DNA of 64,000 nt from Dermabacter indicis. GTDB lineage: Bacteria; Actinomycetota; Actinomycetes; Actinomycetales; Dermabacteraceae. The position numbers and the translations under genes were made by a program. The stretch lies in the NCBI GenBank assembly GCA_001403775.1, contig CYUG01000017.1, positions 1-64,000 on the forward strand. The letters run 5' to 3'. The notes below the pieces were generated by a model. That model had not been told where the DNA came from. It searched no databases and saw only the letters and a list, made by a program, of their open reading frames with translations. This document shows, piece after piece, positions 58,289 to 64,000 of the stretch. Positions within the stretch are counted from its first letter, which is position 1. Each line of letters begins with the position of its first letter.

Positions 58289-59662
58289 TTACGCCTCGCG
58301 TGGCCCACCTTCCGCGCCGCTCGCCGGCTCTTCGCTCGGGCCGCCCTCGGCACTGTCCCCGCTCTCGGCGGCCACCTCAAACTCCTCGACGGGCTCGGGC
58401 GGGTTCACGATTGGCGTTTCCGTGAGCGGGTTTTCGGGCACAACGGTCGAACCTGCCCGTGCCTGCGCGCCGTGCGCGCGGCTCTCTCGCTCTTCGCCTT
58501 CGCCTTCGCCTTCAGCCTCGGTCTCGGGGGCGACATTAATATCCCGGCCCTCCACAAGCGCGAGCTCCCCGAGGACAGCGCGAGCGACCTCGAGATCCGC
58601 GAACGCCTCGGTGAGCCCGTACACCGGCTCCTTCCCCTTCGCGGCGAAGTCATAGAACGCCTCGTGAAGCCCGTACGAGAGTGAATGTTCGGAAAGGCGC
58701 TCGCTCGTGACGATCGCGCCATCGGATTTCTGAGTGAACGTGAACGACCCGCGCGTATCGAGGTCCGCCGCAGCGGGAATCTCCACGCGCCCCTGCCGCC
58801 GGTTCGTCACGAAGCGAATCGCGTCGTGGAACTCGGGCGCGAAGGGAAGGTAGTGCCACACGAGGCGCACGTGCACGCCCTTCTCGAGGGCGCCGAGCAC
58901 TTCGATCGAGCCGGGGATCACCTGCTCGGGCCAGTGCCGCACGCCGTGCAATTCCGCGAGCGGACCGTAGGTCGAACGCAAAAGTGCCAGTTGCGCGAGC
59001 ACGCCCGTGAGAAGACCCTTCACATAAATGTCGCGGTCGCGCTGGTTCGCGCCGGGGCCCGCCCCTTTCTCCACTGCGTCCTTGAGGTTTTCGCGGCGCG
59101 CGATGCGCTGCTCGGAGGGAAGGTCGTAGGCCGCGGAGGTCACGTGGTGCTTGCCGTGCATCGCAGAGCTTGCCGGCATGAGCGTCTCAAACTCGAGGCT
59201 ACGCAGGTCACGCGCTTGGTTTTCGTCCACGAGGAGCCGCACCGACGAGTCGTAGAGCGCACCGTAGGCAAGCATCACGAGCGGCCTGCCCACCATGCGT
59301 TCGAACTCGGCGATCGCCTGGAGTTCCTCGGTTCCATACGCGACGGGTGGCTCCACAAGCACGGGAATGCCACGCTTGATGATCTGGAGGATGTCCTCGC
59401 CCTTCACCCCGTCAGCGCTGAACACCACGGCGTCGACCTCAACATCCTTGCTGCGCACGGTCGCCATGAGGTCCTTGACGCTCCCGTAGCGCCGCTCTTC
59501 CTCGAAACCCCACTTCTCGCTCGCCTCTCGAAGTCTGCGCGGCGAGATATCTACTACCGCGCTCACGCGGAATCGATCGTGACGGCGCAGCAGCATCGGC
59601 AGATGCACCGCTTGCGCGCTCGTCCCGAGCCCCACAACAGCAACGTTAATCTTCGAGGGCAT
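58289..59662 (-). CDS. Gfo/Idh/MocA family oxidoreductase
   Basis: A 457-residue NAD(P)-dependent oxidoreductase. The Rossmann fold (KINVAVVGLGTSAQAVHLPML) is followed by the Gfo/Idh/MocA core with DAVVFSADGVKGEDILQIIKRGIPVLVEPPVAYGTEEL. The usual EKP dinucleotide-binding triad is replaced by EPP, so the catalytic lysine seems lost. The C-terminal 80 residues are a Glu/Ala/Gly-rich tail. The start at 59662 follows GGAAGG. It may act on a sugar or inositol, or may have lost activity. An inverted pair of the dispersed word lies just upstream. Confidence 0.8.
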   Translation of the reverse strand: MPSKINVAVVGLGTSAQAVHLPMLLRRHDRFRVSAVVDISPRRLREASEKWGFEEERRYGSVKDLMATVRSKDVEVDAVVFSADGVKGEDILQIIKRGIPVLVEPPVAYGTEELQAIAEFERMVGRPLVMLAYGALYDSSVRLLVDENQARDLRSLEFETLMPASSAMHGKHHVTSAAYDLPSEQRIARRENLKDAVEKGAGPGANQRDRDIYVKGLLTGVLAQLALLRSTYGPLAELHGVRHWPEQVIPGSIEVLGALEKGVHVRLVWHYLPFAPEFHDAIRFVTNRRQGRVEIPAAADLDTRGSFTFTQKSDGAIVTSERLSEHSLSYGLHEAFYDFAAKGKEPVYGLTEAFADLEVARAVLGELALVEGRDINVAPETEAEGEGEGEERESRAHGAQARAGSTVVPENPLTETPIVNPPEPVEEFEVAAESGDSAEGGPSEEPASGAEGGPREA

Positions 59663-59708
59663 GAGCGAAATCCTTCCGGTCGTGGCGGGGTGCACCGTGC
59701 AAAAAGGT

Positions 59709-59735
59709 TCCGACGCCTGCCGGGCAACCGTCGGA
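59709..59735. repeat. inverted pair of the dispersed word in a divergent spacer
   Basis: TCCGACGCCTGCC at 59709-59721 faces an exact GGCAACCGTCGGA at 59723-59735. On the minus strand, CCTTTTTGC follows the hairpin, so it could act as a terminator in that direction although no minus-strand gene lies upstream. Confidence 0.8.
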
Positions 59736-59847
59736 CCCCCATCCATTAAACACGCGGGCCCGCATTAGGAACTGCACCCCCGAGCGATTACGCTGAGAAA
59801 CATGCGCGAGGCGCACGTGCGAAAGAGCGAGCCAAAGGAGCAGGTCG

Positions 59848-60531
59848 GTGTTTTACGAAACCGCCCACACGTTCGTCGCCCCAATGATTAAGGCGTGGTG
59901 GCGGCCGAAGGTCGCGGGGCTTGAGAACGTGCCCAAGACCGGCCCCGTCATTATTGCGGCAAACCACCGCGCGAACGTTGATTCCTTCCTCGTGCCCGTC
60001 GTTTTCGACCGCAAGGTGCGCTACATCATCAAGGCTGATTTTTGGCACAAGACCGGCCTCACCGCCCGCATCAAGCAGCGCTTCTTTGAGGCCGTGGGCT
60101 CGATCCCCGTGGAGCGCGGCACCCTCAAATCCGCGCACGGCTCCCTCGAGAAGGCTCGCCAGGTGCTCGAGGAGGGCGGAGTGTTCGCGATCTATCCCGA
60201 GGGCACCCGCTCGAAAACCGGCAAGCTCGGCCGTGGCCGCACGGGCGTTGCCTGGCTCGAAGAAAAGACGGGTGCGCCCGTGATCCCCGTTGGCCTCGTG
60301 GGCACCGAGAAGCTTTTCGTTCCCGGAAAGACCCTCCCCCGCCCGCGCCGAGCGAAGCTCGAAGTGCGCATCGGCGCCCCCATCAACTTCAGCGACATCG
60401 ATCGCTCCCTTCCCGAGAACCGCAGGCGCCGCGCCATCACGGACCGCGTCATGGACGAAATCCAGAAGCTCAGCGGGCAAGAACGCGAAACACCCCAGCC
60501 AAAACCTCACACCGAAGGAGATCAACGATGA
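59848..60531 (+). CDS. plsC: 1-acyl-sn-glycerol-3-phosphate acyltransferase
   Basis: A 227-residue membrane-associated acyltransferase that makes phosphatidic acid. The catalytic NHxxxxD motif is NHRANVD (His40, Asp45), followed by GSIPVERG and the substrate motif YPEGTRSKTGKL. The GTG at 59848 has AAAGGAG 7 bp upstream. The stop overlaps the start of the Usp gene. The end is polar and basic. Confidence 0.94.
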   Translation: MFYETAHTFVAPMIKAWWRPKVAGLENVPKTGPVIIAANHRANVDSFLVPVVFDRKVRYIIKADFWHKTGLTARIKQRFFEAVGSIPVERGTLKSAHGSLEKARQVLEEGGVFAIYPEGTRSKTGKLGRGRTGVAWLEEKTGAPVIPVGLVGTEKLFVPGKTLPRPRRAKLEVRIGAPINFSDIDRSLPENRRRRAITDRVMDEIQKLSGQERETPQPKPHTEGDQR

Positions 60532-60920
60532 GTATCCTCGTGGCTTACATTCCCACCGCGAAGGGCGAGGCAGCACTCGATGCGGCAATCGAGCGAGCCG
60601 TGCAGTTCGATACCGCGCTGCGCATCGTCAACGTCGTGCGCGACTCGGTTGACTCGGATCCGCGCCACGCGAGTACCGACCAGCTCGCCTACGCCGAACA
60701 GACGGCGCGCCGCGCGGGCGTGCGCGATGTGGATTCCCGGACGCGGCACATCGATGAGGGCGACGAAATCGCCGACACGATCATCGCGGAAGTGCAGAAG
60801 GTGAACGCGACGACGCTCGTGCTCGGCGCCCGCTACGGCGGCGCGAACGACCCGCGCTACCTCGGCAACACCATCCAGACCGTCATCGCCGACTCCCCCG
60901 CGGACGTCCTGATCGTCTAG
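60528..60920 (+). CDS. universal stress protein, UspA-like
   Basis: A 130-residue single Usp domain. It starts SILVAYIPTAKGEAALDAAIERA and ends with VNATTLVLGARYGGANDPRYLGNTIQTVIADSPADVLIV. That last block resembles, but does not exactly fit, the ATP-binding G-2x-G-9x-G(S/T) motif. It overlaps plsC by 4 bp and is convergent with the metallopeptidase gene, sharing 4 bp at the stops. Confidence 0.88.
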   Translation: MSILVAYIPTAKGEAALDAAIERAVQFDTALRIVNVVRDSVDSDPRHASTDQLAYAEQTARRAGVRDVDSRTRHIDEGDEIADTIIAEVQKVNATTLVLGARYGGANDPRYLGNTIQTVIADSPADVLIV

Positions 60921-61270
60921 CCCCAGCCGAGCTCGTGGAGGCGATCCTCCTCGATACCAAAGAGGTGCCCGATCTCGTGGAGCACCGTCACGCGGATCTG
61001 CTCTTCTAGATCCGCACGGCTTTCCGCCATGCGCGTGAGCGGGCCGCGGAAAATGACAATGCGACCCGGCACGAGGAGGCCGTCATCGTGGCCGCGCTCC
61101 GTGAGGGGCACACCATCAAACACCCCCAGGATTTCCTCGCCGCCTTCCGGTTCCTCCTCCACGAGGATCACCGTGTTCGAATCGGCAACCTGCTCCACGA
61201 CCTCGAGCGGTAGCGAATCGAGGGCGTCGTCCGCGGCGGCTTCGAATTCTTCCCTGCTCATGGCACACAT
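60917..61270 (-). CDS. zincin-like metallopeptidase family protein
   Basis: A 117-residue protein of the small actinobacterial metallopeptidase family (PF06262-like). The zinc motif HExxHxxG appears as LHEIGHLFGIEEDRLHELGW at the C-terminus. It starts MCAMSREEFEAAADDALDSLP, with GGGAG about 9 bp upstream; a second ATG three codons later is possible. The family function is not established, and it is too small for a typical protease. It is convergent with the Usp gene. Confidence 0.88.
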   Translation of the reverse strand: MCAMSREEFEAAADDALDSLPLEVVEQVADSNTVILVEEEPEGGEEILGVFDGVPLTERGHDDGLLVPGRIVIFRGPLTRMAESRADLEEQIRVTVLHEIGHLFGIEEDRLHELGWG

Positions 61271-61364
61271 GCCATAAGACTCCCAAAGCGCCTTCGTGGA
61301 GGCAAGCGTCGGCCCCGCCTCCACCGAACGCGGCAGGAACGGGGCCGAACCTCAAAGGGACTAG

Positions 61365-62852
61365 TTACTGGATGCTGCCGGGAACCTCATCATCACCCGC
61401 ATTGGCCTTGACGGCCTTTTCGATGCGCTCGCCGATCTCCTGATCCACGTTCTTCCAATACTGGAACGCGCGCGAGAGCACGGGCTCGACCACTCCATCG
61501 AGGGCGCCAGCAACCGTGTTCACAAACTCCGCGCGCTCCTCGTCGCTAAACACCTCGCGCACGAGCGTGCCGGCCTGGCCGAAGTCGTCGTCCTCGGCGT
61601 GGAGGGTGTATGCGGCACGCACCATCTCGCCGTCGGACTCCCAGCCGTTATCAACGGGGCCCTGCTCATCCTGGTAGGCGCGACCGAACGAGTTCGGGGC
61701 ATACACGGGAGCGTCGCCCGAGTGGAAGAACTCCATCGCCCCTTCCTTCGAGTAGGTGTTGACGTCGTTCACCGGGCGGTTCACGGGAAGCTGGTTGTAG
61801 TTCGTGCCGAGGCGGTTGCGCTGTGCATCCGGGTAGGAGAACACGCGGCCGAGAAGCATCTTGTCGGGCGAGAAACCGATGCCCGGAACAAGGTTCGAGG
61901 GGCTGAAGGCCGCCTGCTCGATCTGCGCGAAGTGGTTCACGGGGTTCTGGTTGAGTTCAAACTCGCCCACCTTGATGAGCGGGTAGTCCTTCTTGGACCA
62001 GGTCTTCGTGAGGTCGAACGGGTTGAAGCGGTAGGTCTTCGCGTCCTCGTACGGCATGATCTGCACCGAGACATCCCACTTCGGGAAATCGCCGTTCTTG
62101 ATGGCCTCGAAGAGGTCCTTGCGGTGAGCATCGGCATCCTCGCCCGCGATGCGGGTCGCCTCGTCGTTCGAGAGGTACTCCACGCCCTGCTGGGTGTGGA
62201 AGTGGTACTTGACCCACGACTTCTCGCCGGCCTCGTTCACCCACATGTAGGTGTGCGAGCTGTAGCCGTTCATGTGGCGCCAGGTCTTTGGAAGACCACG
62301 CGGGCCCATGAGGTAAGCGACCTGGTGAGCACTCTCGGGTGAGAGGGTCCAGAAGTCCCACTGCATGGTGCCGTCGCGCAGACCCGAATCGGGCAGGCGC
62401 TTCTGCGAGTGGATGAAGTCAGGGAATTTCATGGGGTCGCGGAGGAAGAAGATCGGCGTGTTGTTGCCAACGATGTCGTAGTTGCCCTCCTCCGTGTAGA
62501 ACTTGAGGGCGAAACCGCGCACATCGCGCCACGTGTCGGGCGAGCCGAGCTCGCCGGCGACGGTCGAGAAACGCGCGAGCATCGGGGTCTTCTGACCCTT
62601 CTGGAAAAGCTTCGCCTTCGTGTATTGGGAAACGTCCTCGGTCACGCGGAGTTCGCCGAAAGCACCCGAGCCCTTCGCGTGCGGGCTGCGCTCCGGAATG
62701 CGCTCGCGATCGAAACGTGCAAGCTTCTCCACAAGGTTCACGTCGTGAAGAAGAAGGGGCCCATTCGCGCCAACGCTCAGTGAGTGAGCATCGGATTCAC
62801 GCACGGCACCGGCTTCGTTGGTGCTCGGAAGGTTCGGATCAAAAGTGCTCAT
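61365..62852 (-). CDS. katA: monofunctional haem catalase
   Basis: A 495-residue clade 3-type catalase that breaks hydrogen peroxide into water and oxygen. The distal His58 ([12 protein letters not shown]), the Asn in [18 protein letters not shown] and the proximal Tyr in [23 protein letters not shown] are all present. No NADPH-tether domain is added. An inverted repeat (GAGGCG...CGCCTC, 62885-62902) lies about 35 bp upstream of the start and could be an operator or RNA hairpin. Confidence 0.95.
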   Translation of the reverse strand: MSTFDPNLPSTNEAGAVRESDAHSLSVGANGPLLLHDVNLVEKLARFDRERIPERSPHAKGSGAFGELRVTEDVSQYTKAKLFQKGQKTPMLARFSTVAGELGSPDTWRDVRGFALKFYTEEGNYDIVGNNTPIFFLRDPMKFPDFIHSQKRLPDSGLRDGTMQWDFWTLSPESAHQVAYLMGPRGLPKTWRHMNGYSSHTYMWVNEAGEKSWVKYHFHTQQGVEYLSNDEATRIAGEDADAHRKDLFEAIKNGDFPKWDVSVQIMPYEDAKTYRFNPFDLTKTWSKKDYPLIKVGEFELNQNPVNHFAQIEQAAFSPSNLVPGIGFSPDKMLLGRVFSYPDAQRNRLGTNYNQLPVNRPVNDVNTYSKEGAMEFFHSGDAPVYAPNSFGRAYQDEQGPVDNGWESDGEMVRAAYTLHAEDDDFGQAGTLVREVFSDEERAEFVNTVAGALDGVVEPVLSRAFQYWKNVDQEIGERIEKAVKANAGDDEVPGSIQ

Positions 62853-62884
62853 TCGTCCTGTCCTTATCTCGTGGGGTAGGAGTA

Positions 62885-62902
62885 GAGGCGATCAAACGCC
62901 TC
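62885..62902. promoter_or_regulatory. inverted repeat upstream of katA
   Basis: GAGGCG, a 6-base ATCAAA spacer and CGCCTC. It lies in the leader of katA, where a peroxide or iron regulator could bind, but the sequence does not match a Fur/PerR consensus. Confidence 0.35.
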
Positions 62903-63111
62903 GGCGTCATCGAGGAGGGATCGCGTACCCCCACCCTAGCTGGCGCTTCTTGAGCACATTCACAAAGTTCGCGCGATGAAGGCGAGCAGGCGTCGGACCC
63001 CCGCTACCTGGGCCCTAAACACACCTGAGGCGCGCACCACCAAGACTGACCCCGCCCACCGTGTGCGCCTCCGACACAGACCCACCCGAGGCGCGCGGGG
63101 CGTTAAAACGA

Positions 63112-63142
63112 AACCGCCCACCAATTTTGGTGGGCGGTTTCA
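63112..63142. terminator. bidirectional terminator beside tRNA-Glu
   Basis: AAACCGCCCACC, an AATTTT loop and GGTGGGCGGTTT form a perfect stem with A-rich and T-rich ends. It lies just beyond the tRNA 3' end. Confidence 0.8.
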
Positions 63143-63147
63143 TGCTG

Positions 63148-63220
63148 TACCCCGTACGGGATTCGAACCCGTGTTGCCGGCGTGAAAGGCAGGTGTCCTA
63201 GGCCGCTAGACGAACGGGGC
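63148..63220 (-). tRNA. tRNA-Glu(TTC)
   Basis: A 73-nt minus-strand cloverleaf. It has acceptor GCCCCGT, D-arm GTCTAGCGGCCTAGGAC, anticodon loop CTTTCAC with anticodon TTC, T-loop GGTTCGAATCC and discriminator A. The G1-U72 pair is normal for tRNA-Glu. CCA is not encoded. Confidence 0.95.
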
Positions 63221-63347
63221 GGGCGGAAATACTCTACCCATGTCGATGCCGGAACGCCAACTGGGAGAGCCTGACGGTGACACACGGCACCGCATGGTTG
63301 AATGAGGGTAGCTAATTTGCCTTCCCAACGATCCGCGAGGTTTCTTC

Positions 63348-64000
63348 GTGACACCCACTCACCCCTCCCGCTTCGGCGTACGCGCACGTGCCGCCGCGGC
63401 CCTCAGCGCCCTCACTCTTGCCGCACTCTCGCTCAGTGGATGCGGAGCACTCATCCAAGCGGGGCAACAAGCCACGTCAAGCAGCTCGACAGCCACCGGC
63501 AGCGGCAACTTCGAGAAGGATGCTGAAAAGGCCATCAAAGAGCTCGAGAACTCGACCTCCGAGGCGTACGGTACGGAAGGCATGGCACCCCTTAAATCGA
63601 TCGCTCCCGTCATCGAATCCGCCGCCTACGACCTCGGCGCCGACCCTGCCAAGGACGAGCGCTGGAAGAAGTTTTATGACCAGCGCGCCGACTGGGGAGA
63701 ATGCGAACGCGCGGACTATCAAGGCGCTGAATGCGCCACGATCGAGGTGCCCCTCAAGTGGAACGACCCCGAAGGTGCCACCCTCTCGCTCCTGCTCACG
63801 CGCCTGCCCGCGAAAGCCGACAAACCCAAGGGCTCGCTCCTCGTCAACCCCGGCGGCCCGGGCGGCTCGGGTGCCGAACACGTCGCCGCTTACGGCTCCA
63901 TGCTGATCAGCCCCGGAGTGCTCGAGCAGTACAACGTGATCGGCTTCGATCCGCGCGGCGTGAAGGATTCCGACGGTATCCAGTGCCTCGATGATGCTGA
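63348..64000 (+). CDS. alpha/beta hydrolase lipoprotein, TAP-like (3' truncated by window)
   Basis: The first 217 codons of a secreted hydrolase. The GTG at 63348 opens a signal peptide (RFGVRARAAAALSALTLAALSLSGC) with a lipobox. The mature part has the oxyanion-hole motif LLVNPGGPGGSG and YNVIGFDPRGV, both characteristic of tripeptidyl aminopeptidase-type alpha/beta hydrolases. The nucleophile and the rest lie past the window end. It is plus-strand, downstream of the divergent tRNA-Glu. It probably releases peptides or splits esters at the cell surface. Confidence 0.9.
   Translation, partial: MTPTHPSRFGVRARAAAALSALTLAALSLSGCGALIQAGQQATSSSSTATGSGNFEKDAEKAIKELENSTSEAYGTEGMAPLKSIAPVIESAAYDLGADPAKDERWKKFYDQRADWGECERADYQGAECATIEVPLKWNDPEGATLSLLLTRLPAKADKPKGSLLVNPGGPGGSGAEHVAAYGSMLISPGVLEQYNVIGFDPRGVKDSDGIQCLDDA

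Overview
The window looks like chromosome of a high-GC Gram-positive actinobacterium, most likely a member of the Micrococcales. GC is in the low sixties percent, GTG starts are common, and actinobacterial markers are present: mycothione reductase, CarD, SenX3/RegX3, NrdHIEF-type ribonucleotide reductase and a DUF4235 protein. A Dermabacter-like genus is a guess only. No rRNA, prophage, transposase or CRISPR array was recognised.

Region 0-23 kb is mostly core metabolism. It holds a beta-phosphoglucomutase/GH65 phosphorylase pair, a Rieske lipoprotein coupled to trmB, the senX3-regX3/phoU divergent phosphate locus with a PHO-box-like operator, carD coupled to an orphan PTS EIIB, a pullulanase, galE, an LCP cell-wall ligase, mycothione reductase, an IMPACT-family protein, a dicarboxylate/amino-acid symporter, and fused pabAB with pabC. 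Region 23.4-32.1 kb is accessory: a DUF3800-like protein, a small acidic protein, a self-inhibited Fic protein, tRNA-Lys, a complete type III restriction-modification system and two tandem paralogous membrane proteins with duplicated leaders.

Region 32-43 kb is carbohydrate scavenging. A GH31 glucosidase/ABC operon faces a divergent LacI regulator. It is followed by a MazF-type toxin-antitoxin pair between 37-bp direct repeats, a domain-permuted GH3 beta-glucosidase, and a remnant of a sugar permease. Region 43-58 kb holds class Ib ribonucleotide reductase, with nrdHIE and nrdF separated by about 11 kb. That interval carries two small membrane proteins, a KAP-family P-loop NTPase and a complete LacI/ABC/lacZ operon. 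Paired NrdR-like boxes and DnaA-box-like sites lie upstream of nrdH. The last 6 kb hold a Gfo/Idh/MocA oxidoreductase, PlsC, UspA, a zincin-like metallopeptidase, catalase, tRNA-Glu and the start of an alpha/beta hydrolase lipoprotein. Neither ABC importer has its own ATPase, so both probably share a distant MsiK-like subunit.

Two structures cut across the gene content. One is a dispersed 13-bp word, TCCGACGGTTGCC, with six exact copies and many near copies. It occurs inside genes in more than one reading frame and as inverted pairs between genes, one of which forms a terminator. The other is a pair of 65-bp elements with 14-bp terminal inverted repeats, each set next to pyrimidine-rich or purine-rich DNA and followed by a copy of the dispersed word.
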